A DNA stretch of 35,664 nt. Origin: Desulfobacterales bacterium (GTDB lineage: Bacteria > Desulfobacterota > Desulfobacteria > Desulfobacterales > JAHEIW01). Both the position numbers and the translations under genes were made by a program. The stretch covers positions 6,363,945 through 6,399,608 of the forward strand of contig CP070746.1 of the NCBI GenBank assembly GCA_020348305.1, written 5' to 3'. The notes beneath the pieces are model-generated. The model made no database searches. It was not told the DNA's origin and was given only the letters and a program-made list of their open reading frames with translations. Shown piece by piece: positions 24,824 to 32,865 of the stretch; within the stretch, counting starts at the first letter, position 1; every line of letters starts with the position of its first letter.

Positions 24824-25588
24824 ATGGCATCTATTTTAGCAATTTCAGCCCATCCTGATGATGAAACCCTCTTCGCTGGCGGCACGCTGGCAATGTATGC
24901 CGGACAGGGACACGACGTCACAATCCTGGAGACGACCCGTGGTGAGGGCGGTGAAATCGGTGAGCCGCCGCTGACATCACGCGAAAACCTGGGCACCTTC
25001 CGTGAGCATGAGGTCCGCAAGGCGGCACAGGCCCTCGGTGTGCGGGATATCTTTTTTCTTCCTTACATTGACCCTTACATGGAAATAAACGGCATTGCCC
25101 GTCGCATCGACGTACCATTGGAGGACTTTGCCAAAGCCATCGGTGAATATGTGGATAGAATTCAGCCTGATCTCGTCATCACCCACGGCTCAAATGGCGA
25201 ATATGGCCATCCCCAGCATATCTATACCCACCGGGCTGCTCGCCTGGCCCTGGCCAATGGCCATGCGGACACCGCTCTAATGAGCTGGTCTGCCTGGTAC
25301 GAGCCTTCTGAGCGCGAGCGCATATTAAATAATGATGACCGGGCAGATATCGTAAACGACATTACGCCCTGGCTGGATGCCAAGATAACAGCTGCCCTCT
25401 TTCATAAGACCCAGCACGCCATGTTTCTGCGCAACTCCGGCGCCCCTTCCATAGCCGACATGGTCTGGAAAACAGAAAGCTTCCATATTTGGAAAGGTCC
25501 GTTGCCAACCGACCTAACGAATTCAACCCAGTCAAATACCCCCCCAAAAATGGATGGCTTGAAGTTCCCCCAAAGCGAAAATCTATAA
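24824..25588 (+). CDS. PIG-L (LmbE) family zinc deacetylase
   Basis: This 254-residue protein shows the zinc and catalytic motif AHPDDE (residues 9-14), the conserved TRGEGGEIG, and the second zinc motif in THGSNGEYGHPQH (120-132). The family removes N-acetyl groups from GlcNAc-containing substrates: GlcNAc-PI, GlcNAc-malate in bacillithiol synthesis, mycothiol precursors and some antibiotics. The substrate cannot be told here, since no thiol-biosynthesis gene is adjacent. It is a cytoplasmic enzyme with no signal peptide. It is divergent from the dehydrogenase gene and about 100 bases upstream of a lipoprotein gene. Confidence 0.92.
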   Translation: MASILAISAHPDDETLFAGGTLAMYAGQGHDVTILETTRGEGGEIGEPPLTSRENLGTFREHEVRKAAQALGVRDIFFLPYIDPYMEINGIARRIDVPLEDFAKAIGEYVDRIQPDLVITHGSNGEYGHPQHIYTHRAARLALANGHADTALMSWSAWYEPSERERILNNDDRADIVNDITPWLDAKITAALFHKTQHAMFLRNSGAPSIADMVWKTESFHIWKGPLPTDLTNSTQSNTPPKMDGLKFPQSENL

Positions 25589-25688
25589 ATAATTTTTCTC
25601 AAGAATTCCTATCCTTTCCCGATATCTATAAGAAATAGATACAACACCGCCAAAACTTATGTGATCCGGTAATCAAAAGGAGAACAAA

Positions 25689-26366
25689 ATGAAAAAGATT
25701 GAATTTAAACATTTACAACAGCGTATCACGTGGCAAAATCTTATCGTGGCAATCATCACCATCTTGGCAATGCTTATCGGATGCTCTCATACCGAAAAGG
25801 TGCTGGTACCACCCAAGGTTGAGCTGAATGCCTATAACAAGATTGGTGTGATCGAATTTTCGACAAATGCTGAAGATGATGTCAGGCAGTATGTCACTCA
25901 AAATTTCATTCAGAATGTCCAGTCGGCGCAGCCGGGAACCCGTATCCTCGAGCTTGGAAGCCAAGAAAATGTGTTGGGATCCATTCGCCGTAATGAACTC
26001 GACTTCGAAACGATAAAAACAATCGGAGAAAAGTATCATGTTGACGCGGTAATTTTCGGACATCTGCAAGTTTCTGAGATCAAGCCGAAGGTTAAAGTAT
26101 TGACGGTGCCGAAATCCGTGCATGCCACGGCCTATATTGAAGCGTTGCTCAGCACCAGGCTTTTGGAAACCGATAGCGGCGCCACATTATGGACCAATGC
26201 CACCACCGGCAAGATATCGGTGGCCAATGTGAACGTGATTGAAAAGGGGCTTTTCAACATTGGAATAAGTGACCCGAAAGAAAAATACGGAAAACTTGTC
26301 CCGGAGTTGGTGTATTTGAACACCATGGACTTTCGGGCCCAGTATGAATATCGAAAAGTAAAATAA
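25689..26366 (+). CDS. Lipoprotein of unknown function (CsgG/LpoB-like fold possible)
   Basis: The 225-residue product has a longish basic N-terminus and a lipoprotein signal with lipobox MLIGC (the acylated Cys near residue 33). The mature region starts with NAYNKIGVIEFSTNAEDDVRQYV and has IGEKYHVDAVIFGHL later. This pattern (a strand giving IGVIEF, a helix, then DAVIFG) is seen in CsgG-, LpoB- and TolB-N-like periplasmic domains, so a similar fold is plausible. After that it has beta-rich segments with a Thr/Ser-rich stretch (YIEALLSTRLLETDSGATLW). AAAGGAG precedes the ATG. A very strong terminator follows 24 bases after the stop, so the gene ends a transcript. Function unknown. Confidence 0.78.
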   Translation: MKKIEFKHLQQRITWQNLIVAIITILAMLIGCSHTEKVLVPPKVELNAYNKIGVIEFSTNAEDDVRQYVTQNFIQNVQSAQPGTRILELGSQENVLGSIRRNELDFETIKTIGEKYHVDAVIFGHLQVSEIKPKVKVLTVPKSVHATAYIEALLSTRLLETDSGATLWTNATTGKISVANVNVIEKGLFNIGISDPKEKYGKLVPELVYLNTMDFRAQYEYRKVK

Positions 26367-26390
26367 AGAAATACACGCGCCTTTCATTGC

Positions 26391-26431
26391 ATACAAAGGG
26401 GAATCAGCTTCAACCTGATTCCCCTTTGTAT
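26391..26431. terminator. Strong intrinsic terminator after the lipoprotein gene
   Basis: A perfect 17-bp stem (left arm 26391-26407, ATACAAAGGGGAATCAG; right arm 26415-26431) has a 7-base loop CTTCAAC. The arms carry A and T tracts at their outer ends, so the structure can terminate in both directions. It isolates lysC from the lipoprotein gene. Confidence 0.92.
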
Positions 26432-26569
26432 TATTGATCCCCGATGTCAACCAAGCATCAATGTAAATCATCGCGACACATCCGAGCTGTTATTCATTAT
26501 TCAAGATTGGACACCTATATGATATACTGTTAATTGGCAACCCAGCACTATAACGGAGATTTTACGTTT

Positions 26570-27808
26570 ATGACCTGCATCGTTCAGAAATACGGTGGCA
26601 GCAGTGTCGCGGATGTGGACAAACTGCGCAAAGTTGCCCGCTTAATTGCAGACATCAAGGGCCAAAATGTCGATATCGCCGTGGTTGTTTCGGCCATGGG
26701 CAAGACCACCGACGAACTCGTGCTGATGGCCCGGCAAATTTCGCACAAACCGCCACGGCGTGAAATGGACATGCTGCTTTCCACAGGCGAGCGCATCACC
26801 ATGTCCCTGCTGTGCATGGCTCTGCATGAGCTGAGCCTTGAAGCGGTTTCGCTGACCGGCTCCCAGGCAGGCATCATCACCAACGACCGGCACAACGACG
26901 CACAGGTCATAGAGGTCCGGCCGTTTCGGGTGCAGGATGAGATGGCCAAGGGCAAAGTGGTGATCATCGGCGGTTTTCAGGGGGTCAGCTACAAGCGAGA
27001 CATCACAACTCTGGGACGCGGCGGCTCGGATACCACGGCGGTGGCCCTGGCTGCCGCTCTGGATGCGGAGCGCTGTGAGATTTATTCTGATGTGGACGGT
27101 GTCTACTCGGCTGATCCCTCCATGACAGCCGAGGCCCGGCATCTGCCGGAGGTCTCCTATCCTGCGATGCAGGAGATGAGCATGGCCGGCGCCAAGGTAC
27201 TACACGCCCACGCCGTGCAATTTGCCAAAGAAAAAAACATCGCTATTTACGCGCGCAGCACGTTCAAGCCGGGCAGAGAAACTGTGATCCGCAAGCTTTC
27301 TCCCGGCACCATCATCGGGGTGCAGGCAGTCGTCAGCGAAAAACAGGTTGAGCGAATCCGGCTGCACGGCGCCGACGTTCAGGTCCTTTTTAAGCAGGCC
27401 GTTGAATACCTGGAAAGCGAGCAGGTTCCGATCAAGGAGGTCAATGTCACCGAGATAATCCACGCCGGGCAGCAATCAAAGGCATCCTTTGTGATTTCCG
27501 TGCAAAATATCTTTGGCTGGGAGCAAATCAAGGCCGTGCTGAAAAAAAAAATCGGTGCGGGAATCGGTTTTGATAACGATCTGGCCGCTTTGTCCTTGAT
27601 CGGCGAGGGATTGAACCGCAATAATCTACCCCTTCTGGAAACCTTAGATCTGCTGGCACGCAACGGGATACCCGTGTGCGGCATTACCACAACCTCTTTT
27701 CGTATTTCCCTGCTGGTGCCGCGCAACCAGATCGAAAAAAGTGTTCAACTCTGCCATACCCGCTGGATAGCAAACAGCAGCATCGGACGGCCTGATGAGT
27801 TGACATAA
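26570..27808 (+). CDS. lysC: Aspartate kinase
   Basis: This 412-residue monofunctional aspartokinase phosphorylates L-aspartate with ATP, the first step to lysine, threonine, methionine and diaminopimelate. Motifs: KYGGSSVAD (7-15), [26 protein letters not shown], and the nucleotide-site signature [17 protein letters not shown], followed by [10 protein letters not shown]. The C-terminal 140 residues contain two ACT domains ([15 protein letters not shown] and [18 protein letters not shown]...), so feedback inhibition by lysine and/or threonine is likely. The ATG at 26570 fits the family N-terminus and has GGAG upstream; the frame is open back to TTG 26534. No lysine riboswitch was seen in the leader. 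Confidence 0.96.
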   Translation: MTCIVQKYGGSSVADVDKLRKVARLIADIKGQNVDIAVVVSAMGKTTDELVLMARQISHKPPRREMDMLLSTGERITMSLLCMALHELSLEAVSLTGSQAGIITNDRHNDAQVIEVRPFRVQDEMAKGKVVIIGGFQGVSYKRDITTLGRGGSDTTAVALAAALDAERCEIYSDVDGVYSADPSMTAEARHLPEVSYPAMQEMSMAGAKVLHAHAVQFAKEKNIAIYARSTFKPGRETVIRKLSPGTIIGVQAVVSEKQVERIRLHGADVQVLFKQAVEYLESEQVPIKEVNVTEIIHAGQQSKASFVISVQNIFGWEQIKAVLKKKIGAGIGFDNDLAALSLIGEGLNRNNLPLLETLDLLARNGIPVCGITTTSFRISLLVPRNQIEKSVQLCHTRWIANSSIGRPDELT

Positions 27809-27864
27809 GGTATTTACTTTTTTATACATGTCCCAAGTTTTCATGAAAGCAAGGTTGAACCAAA

Positions 27865-28311
27865 ATGTATCTTAAACAATCTGATCTATTTACAGGGCTG
27901 GGCCATAACTTCCTGAAAGAAACAATGGCGATTGCGGAGAAAGTGCCCTTTGATAAAGGGGAATTTGTTTTTCGGGAGGGAGAGGCGGCAAATTGTTTTT
28001 TTATTTTAATTCGGGGACAGATCAGTCTGATCCTGGGGGATCCCGGCAAGGTGGTTTACATGAGTGTTGGTATCGGAGAAATCTTCGGCTGTTCGAGCCT
28101 AATCGGCCGGGATACCTATTTTCTTTCAGCGAAATGCGAAGAACCGTCGGTGCTGCTGAGCATCGATCAACAAAAAATGCAAAAAATTCTATCCGATGAT
28201 GTCGAAAACGGTTTTATTTTCTTTAAACAACTTGCTGGTGCGCTTGGCAACCGACTGATGCAAATGTATCAGCAATTTTCACAAAAAGCACACATCGCGG
28301 TGCCGGATTGA
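27865..28311 (+). CDS. Cyclic-nucleotide-binding-fold protein (CNB domain only), copy 1
   Basis: The 148-residue protein is a single CNB (CAP_ED) domain: FDKGEFVFREGEAANCFFILIRGQISLI (about 32-59) is the beta-roll with the usual GE...F/Y-x-I-x-x-G pattern. The phosphate-binding cassette, normally FGE(x)nRTA, reads IFGCSSLIGRDTYFLSAKC. The Glu is replaced by Cys and the Arg is missing, so normal cAMP or cGMP binding is doubtful. It ends in a helix (FIFFKQLAGALGNRLMQMYQQF) without a DNA-binding helix-turn-helix, so it is not a complete CRP-type regulator. It is followed 16 bases later by a second, similar gene and then by the diaphorase genes. Probably a ligand- or redox-sensing accessory protein. 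Confidence 0.85.
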   Translation: MYLKQSDLFTGLGHNFLKETMAIAEKVPFDKGEFVFREGEAANCFFILIRGQISLILGDPGKVVYMSVGIGEIFGCSSLIGRDTYFLSAKCEEPSVLLSIDQQKMQKILSDDVENGFIFFKQLAGALGNRLMQMYQQFSQKAHIAVPD

Positions 28312-28327
28312 AGAAAGGGCCTTAAAA

Positions 28328-28795
28328 ATGGAATCCACCGAAATTGAGCAGACCTTGGCAAGCTGTGAATTCTTCAAAGGCCTGGAACAAAGCGAAATTA
28401 GAAATATCGCCAGTATCTGCCAGGTTAAAACCTATGAAAAGGGGGAATTGATTTATCAGCAGGGTGATTTTGGCGAACACATTTACATTATTGCCGAAGG
28501 CCAGGTGGTTCTGGAAAGAAGCATGGACAAGGGATCTCGTGAGGGCCGGGTCATCATCGCCAGCCTCGGCAGGGGAAGGGTGTTTGGGTGCTGGTCTACC
28601 CTTTTAAATGAATCTCATATTATGATGCTTAGAACATATTGCCAAACGCCCGCAACCATTTTGGTGTTAAAGGGTGCAGATCTGCGAGATCGAATGACCC
28701 GGGATACCCAGTTTGGTTTTAATGTTATGGAAAGACTGTGTTTCCTTTTACGGGAACGCATTCAAGCCGCTTACGGTGCCATGGAAAAGATTTGA
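28328..28795 (+). CDS. Cyclic-nucleotide-binding-fold protein (CNB domain only), copy 2
   Basis: The 155-residue second CNB protein has the beta-roll motif YEKGELIYQQGDFGEHIYIIAEGQVVL (about 37-63). As in copy 1, the phosphate-binding cassette has Cys in place of Glu (VFGCWSTLL, about 92-100), here with LRTYC where the RTA Arg and Ala would lie. It too lacks a DNA-binding domain and ends in a C-terminal helix (FGFNVMERLCFLLRERIQAAYGAM) that may dimerise. Tandem placement and shared cassette changes suggest an ancient duplication and a heterodimer. AAAGGGCC precedes the ATG. The NuoE-like gene begins 81 bases downstream, so both may serve the redox module. Confidence 0.85.
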   Translation: MESTEIEQTLASCEFFKGLEQSEIRNIASICQVKTYEKGELIYQQGDFGEHIYIIAEGQVVLERSMDKGSREGRVIIASLGRGRVFGCWSTLLNESHIMMLRTYCQTPATILVLKGADLRDRMTRDTQFGFNVMERLCFLLRERIQAAYGAMEKI

Positions 28796-28876
28796 CTCAG
28801 GGCTGATGAACACAGACACAAAATTTATTTGAATCTTCTGGATACGGGATTGAGTAGAACACTGTAGGATGTTTCG

Positions 28877-29425
28877 ATGAAGGATTTGGGAATGAATTTG
28901 GCGCTCAGTGCCGAGGAAAAATCCCTCCTTGAACTTATCACGCCTGAGCTTGTTAAAATCGGAAAAGACAGAAGCAAACTTATCCCCATCCTCCAATTAA
29001 TTCAAGAAAAGCTCGCCTATCTTCCCGGTGAGGCCATCCACATGGTGGCTGATCATCTGAGTATTTCCCCATCAGAGGTTTATGGCGTGGCGACGTTTTA
29101 TAATCAATTTCGATTTAATCCACCCGGCAGAAACCCGGTGAAAGTCTGTTTGGGGACCGCCTGTCACGTTAAAGGCGGGGATATTATTCTCGAGAATTTT
29201 GAAAGAAAACTAGACATCAAAGAAGGGCAGACCACACCGGACAGAGAGTTTAGTATCGAGCGGGTTGCCTGTGTCGGATGCTGTGCACTGGCACCGGTGA
29301 CGGTTGTGGGGCAAACGGTGCACGGCCATATGCAACCCAGCAAGGTGGAAGGATTGGTTTTGAGAGCCCGGATCGAAAGAGAAAAGCAGCAAAGAGAAAA
29401 ACAAAAAAATGAGTCCAGCGAATAA
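28877..29425 (+). CDS. nuoE: NuoE/HndA-like [2Fe-2S] thioredoxin-fold subunit of an NADH-oxidising complex
   Basis: This 182-residue homologue of the 24-kDa complex I subunit and of HndA/HydC has an N-terminal helical bundle (LIPILQLIQEKLAYLPGEAIHMVADHL) followed by VYGVATFYNQFRF. The [2Fe-2S] ligands are C91 and C96 (CLGTAC) and C132 and C136 (CVGCC), giving the C-x4-C...C-x3-C pattern. The extra C135 is common in the family. It would form an electron-transfer pair with the NuoF-like subunit, whose gene overlaps it by 17 bases, so translation is coupled. The C-terminus is a long basic helix (RIEREKQQREKQ). Confidence 0.95.
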   Translation: MKDLGMNLALSAEEKSLLELITPELVKIGKDRSKLIPILQLIQEKLAYLPGEAIHMVADHLSISPSEVYGVATFYNQFRFNPPGRNPVKVCLGTACHVKGGDIILENFERKLDIKEGQTTPDREFSIERVACVGCCALAPVTVVGQTVHGHMQPSKVEGLVLRARIEREKQQREKQKNESSE

Positions 29426-31358
29426 GGAACACGCCAATCCCAGATTTGACGAAATTCGGGAAAAAGCGGAAACCAGAAAAAGGGCATTCAAAGAAGCGCC
29501 GGGGCCCAAGATTCATATCGGTATGGCGACATGTGGGATCGCCTCCGGGGCACTGGAAACCAAAGACGCATTCGAACAAATGCTTGCACAGCTGGGCATT
29601 GATGCCCAGATCCACACGGTGGGCTGTATCGGCCACTGTTATGCGGAACCTTTCGTCATCATCGATCATCCGGAGTCCGGTTTTCCTCCCATATTTTATC
29701 CCGAAGTGACTCCCGGAAAGGCAAATATGCTCACCAAGCTTTTTTTAGCAGAAGGGGACCCCCGTTTCGAACATATTCTCGGCGCCACTGAGAAAAATGA
29801 GATGATCCCGTGGGTGATGGAATTTGCGAGATTTAGTCAGGAGAAGCGGGTGGTGATGGAAAAATGCGGTCACATCGATCCTGAGGACATTTATGATTAC
29901 ATTGCCGCAGATGGGTATTCGACCTTAGCCGGTATGTTCCAGCGGACACCGCAAGAAATCATTCGGGAAATTAAAAATTCCGGTCTGAGGGGACGAGGCG
30001 GGGCCGGTTTTCCGACGGGACCAAAATGGGAACTGGCGGCCAATGAAGCCCGGGACACCAAACTTGTCATCTGCAACGCTGATGAAGGCGATCCCGGCGC
30101 TTACATGGACCGCACGATATTGGAGAGCAATCCGCATCAGGTTCTGGAGGGCATTATTGCGTGTGCCTATGCCATCGGCGCTCATAAAGCCGTTGTTTAC
30201 GTGCGGGCGGAATACCCGTTGGCGGTTAGAATAATTACCGGGGCCATCCAGCAGGCGAAGCAACTCGGACTTGTCGGCAAGGATATCCTGGGGAGTTCAT
30301 TTGACCTCGACATTGAGGTCTTCCAGGGGTCCGGGGCGTTTGTCTGCGGAGAGGAAACGGCGTTGATCCGATCGATTGAGGGCTTTCGCGGAATGCCCAG
30401 ACACCGCCCGCCCTATCCGGTGCAAAGCGGTCTATGGGGAAAGCCTACCGTTATCAATAATGTCAAGACCCTTGCGTCCATTGCGCCTATCTTAAAAAAC
30501 GGTGCCGCCTGGTACAGAAAGATAGGCACCGAAAATAGCCCGGGAACCGCTATATTCTCCGTTGTCGGGGATGTCGTCCACCCAGGTTTGATAGAAATTC
30601 CCATGGGGGTCACGCTGCGAACACTCATATTTGATATTTGCGGCGGAATTCCAAAAAAAAAGAAATTTAAGGCCGTCCAAATTGGGGGACCCTCAGGTGG
30701 CTGCTTACCTGAGGATTTTTTGGACACTCCCATCGATTTTGACTCGCTGACCCAAGCCGGGGCGATGATGGGATCCGGCGGCATGGTCGTCATGGATGAA
30801 GATACCTGCACGGTTGATATTTCGAGGTATTTTCTAGATTTTACCCAGAAAGAATCCTGCGGCGAATGTACCTTTTGTAGAATCGGAACCTTCCATTTGC
30901 TGACCATCCTGGAACGCATTACCGAGGGAGAAGGCAACGAAGCGGATTTGAAAACCTTAGAGCAGTTAAGCGAAGACATAAAAAACGGCTCCCTTTGTGG
31001 ATTGGGCAAAACCGCTCCCAACCCGGTGTTAACATCACTGCGATATTTTAAAGATGATTATGACGCCCATGTGGAGGAAAAACGCTGTCCCGGTATGATG
31101 TGTCGGCCCCTTGTTGCCTATTATATCGATCTGGAAAAATGCGCCCGTGGCTGTGATGCCTGTGTCGGATGTTGCCCGGTGGAGGCGGTGTTTACCACAA
31201 GCAACCGCAAAAAAGGTATCGATCAGTCCTTATGCGTCAAATGCGGCGAATGCATGGTGGCCTGTCCCCCGGAATATGATGCCGTCCGGAAGGTATCGCC
31301 GCCGCAGCTGGCGCCGATTGTCGAACGTCCTCAGCAAACGGTAAAAGAGCATAAATAA
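29409..31358 (+). CDS. nuoF: NuoF/HndC-like NADH-binding flavoprotein subunit with extra ferredoxin domain
   Basis: The product has 649 residues. The N-terminal thioredoxin-like region keeps only C42, C73 and C77 of the usual four [2Fe-2S] ligands. The FMN/NADH core is complete: GLRGRGGAGFPTGPKWE (192-208), CNADEGDPGAYMDRT (222-236), GAFVCGEETALIRSIEG (309-325). A SLBB region (about 385-440) follows, then the [4Fe-4S] site C484, C487, C490 and C530. Last come two ferredoxin-type clusters (C578, C582, C585, C589; C609, C612, C615, C619); the first has C-x3-C spacing at its start. This is the HndC/HydB architecture, so the protein oxidises NAD(P)H (or reduces NAD(P)+) and passes electrons to iron-sulfur partners. 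Confidence 0.96.
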   Translation: MSPANKEHANPRFDEIREKAETRKRAFKEAPGPKIHIGMATCGIASGALETKDAFEQMLAQLGIDAQIHTVGCIGHCYAEPFVIIDHPESGFPPIFYPEVTPGKANMLTKLFLAEGDPRFEHILGATEKNEMIPWVMEFARFSQEKRVVMEKCGHIDPEDIYDYIAADGYSTLAGMFQRTPQEIIREIKNSGLRGRGGAGFPTGPKWELAANEARDTKLVICNADEGDPGAYMDRTILESNPHQVLEGIIACAYAIGAHKAVVYVRAEYPLAVRIITGAIQQAKQLGLVGKDILGSSFDLDIEVFQGSGAFVCGEETALIRSIEGFRGMPRHRPPYPVQSGLWGKPTVINNVKTLASIAPILKNGAAWYRKIGTENSPGTAIFSVVGDVVHPGLIEIPMGVTLRTLIFDICGGIPKKKKFKAVQIGGPSGGCLPEDFLDTPIDFDSLTQAGAMMGSGGMVVMDEDTCTVDISRYFLDFTQKESCGECTFCRIGTFHLLTILERITEGEGNEADLKTLEQLSEDIKNGSLCGLGKTAPNPVLTSLRYFKDDYDAHVEEKRCPGMMCRPLVAYYIDLEKCARGCDACVGCCPVEAVFTTSNRKKGIDQSLCVKCGECMVACPPEYDAVRKVSPPQLAPIVERPQQTVKEHK

Positions 31359-31435
31359 TCGATCACGGCCTGTTAACCCGAACCCGGATATTTCACGAAT
31401 TCGGGCAGATCGTGGATACATGAAGACCTAAGAGA

Positions 31436-32077
31436 ATGGTTACTCTGCTGATAGATGACAAAAAAATTGACGTCAAAGAAGGCACCAATTTGCTGAGAGC
31501 CTGTCTGGAAAATGATATTTACATCCCGAATCTGTGCTATATCAAGGGAATGCAAAATCCCCCGGCATCCTGCCGCCTGTGCTTCGTTGAAATCGAAGGT
31601 GAAGACCACCCGATTGCATCGTGCACGGTCCGGGTTCGCGATGACATGCTGGTGCACACCGATACGCCGCGCGTTCGGCGGCTGCAGAAAACCGCCCTTC
31701 AACTGCTTCTTTCGGTTCATGATGTGGACTGTAAAAATTGCCCGGCCAATCGGAAATGCGGCTTACAGGACATGGCCAGATTTTTGAAAACAGCTTTAAA
31801 ATCCAACCGCTTTGATCTGTTTCTAAAAAAAAACCAGGTCGATCAAAGCCATCCGTTCCTTGATTATTATCCGAACCGCTGCGTACTTTGTGGAAGATGT
31901 GTATATGTTTGTCGTGATCAGCAGAAACTAACGGAATTAACCTTTGCCCAACGCGGGTTCAACACGGTCATCGGCTTTTTCGGCAACTCGCAAACGATTC
32001 CGCCATCCTGTGATAGATGCAGAGCCTGTGCCGAGGTGTGTCCTGTCGCCGCGCTGCTTCCAAAACGTGAAATATAA
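31436..32077 (+). CDS. HoxU/NuoG-N-like iron-sulfur subunit
   Basis: The 213-residue protein carries a plant-type [2Fe-2S] site (C34, C46, C49, C63), the His-Cys [4Fe-4S] motif H95-x3-C99-x2-C102-x5-C108, and two [4Fe-4S] sites (C149, C152, C155, C159; C192, C195, C198, C202). This equals the N-terminal third of NuoG and the small diaphorase subunit HoxU. It stops there: it has no molybdopterin or H-cluster catalytic domain. It therefore carries electrons from the NuoEF-like pair to a catalytic partner that is not in this window. It lies 77 bases downstream of the NuoF-like gene. Confidence 0.94.
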   Translation: MVTLLIDDKKIDVKEGTNLLRACLENDIYIPNLCYIKGMQNPPASCRLCFVEIEGEDHPIASCTVRVRDDMLVHTDTPRVRRLQKTALQLLLSVHDVDCKNCPANRKCGLQDMARFLKTALKSNRFDLFLKKNQVDQSHPFLDYYPNRCVLCGRCVYVCRDQQKLTELTFAQRGFNTVIGFFGNSQTIPPSCDRCRACAEVCPVAALLPKREI

Positions 32078-32222
32078 CCTGCCCGCGGGGCGGCTTCTTG
32101 TTTTCCTTCATTTTTGCGCATTTGTTTTATTCCGCAGCTTACCGGAGCTGATCCATGCGGTCGAGCAGAAGGTCGACAGAGAGCCTGAAAGATGATACGA
32201 TTGACAAGTTCAACGATGGGTG

Positions 32223-32284
32223 TTGCGCCGCATCCGCTAGGCGCAATAAAGATCGGGCGCTGGCATCTGCTAGCCCCTTTTTAA
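32223..32284 (+). terminator. Two small stem-loops, the second terminator-like, after the diaphorase genes
   Basis: The first is a perfect 7-bp stem, TTGCGCC and GGCGCAA (32223-32246), with a 10-base loop and no T-run. The second (32255-32284) pairs GGG-(C)-GCT with AGC-CCC around the loop and is followed by a T-run, so it may terminate the iron-sulfur subunit transcript. Confidence 0.45.
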
Positions 32285-32317
32285 CAGGAAACCGCCTGCA
32301 GGAGACATGAATCTCGC

Positions 32318-32809
32318 ATGCCTGACATGCTGGTAAAATTATATAACCTTGACGATGACTGGCGCTTTCTAGCAGAGCTCAAAAAACGGGGCATCAGCGT
32401 TCGCAAACCCATCGGGCCTGAGAAGCATCTCATCGTGCAGTGGGTATCGGATAAATTCGGTCCCGCCTGGGCCAGTGAAACGGATGCGGCACTTGCCAAC
32501 GTGCCCCGGACGTGCTTTGTGGCCATCAAAAAGGCAGCGATTATCGGCTTTGCCTGCTACGATGCCACGGCACTTGGATTTTTTGGGCCAGTCGGCGTGG
32601 ACCGCTTGCATCGGCGAAAGGGAACGGGCAAGGCATTGCTGCTGGCCTGTTTGCTTGACATGAAATTAAAAGGCTACGGTTACGCCGTTGTTGGAGCGGC
32701 AAAAGATACCGACTTTTTTAAAAAAACCGTCGGTGCCGTGGAAATCCCCGGCTCGACCCCGGGTCTTTACCACCCACGGGTAAAAGAGGCACAATCCGAT
32801 ATTGGATAA
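32318..32809 (+). CDS. GNAT family N-acetyltransferase
   Basis: This 163-residue single-domain protein has the GNAT acetyl-CoA loop VGVDRLHRRKGTGKALLLACL (about 95-115), a preceding strand pair (CFVAIKKAAIIGFACYDAT), and a C-terminal motif FFKKTVGAVEIPGSTPGLY. The substrate is unknown. The ATG at 32318 has GGAG about 13 bases upstream, a little far. The ATG at 32307 is in a different frame. A terminator-like hairpin separates it from the diaphorase genes, so it is probably transcribed alone. It is convergent with the UPF0182 gene. Confidence 0.86.
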   Translation: MPDMLVKLYNLDDDWRFLAELKKRGISVRKPIGPEKHLIVQWVSDKFGPAWASETDAALANVPRTCFVAIKKAAIIGFACYDATALGFFGPVGVDRLHRRKGTGKALLLACLLDMKLKGYGYAVVGAAKDTDFFKKTVGAVEIPGSTPGLYHPRVKEAQSDIG

Positions 32810-32829
32810 AACAAAGGATAACAAATAAC

Positions 32830-32860
32830 TCCCAGTTGAGGGTTTTTCACTCAATTGGGA
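32830..32860. terminator. Bidirectional intrinsic terminator
   Basis: An 11-bp stem (TCCCAGTTGAG at 32830-32840; CTCAATTGGGA at 32850-32860; one G-U pair) has a 9-base loop and lies between the convergent acetyltransferase and UPF0182 genes. T-rich sequence follows on the plus strand. Confidence 0.82.
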
Positions 32861-32865
32861 TTATC

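Noticed and set aside
26367..26569. Lysine riboswitch or attenuator before lysC
   Set aside because: The strong hairpin directly follows the lipoprotein gene and behaves as its terminator; no L-box core or leader peptide was found.
31377..31405. CCCGAA/TTCGGG stem between the NuoF-like and HoxU-like genes as a terminator
   Set aside because: Only 6 bp with a 17-base loop and no T-run; termination inside this functional unit is unlikely.
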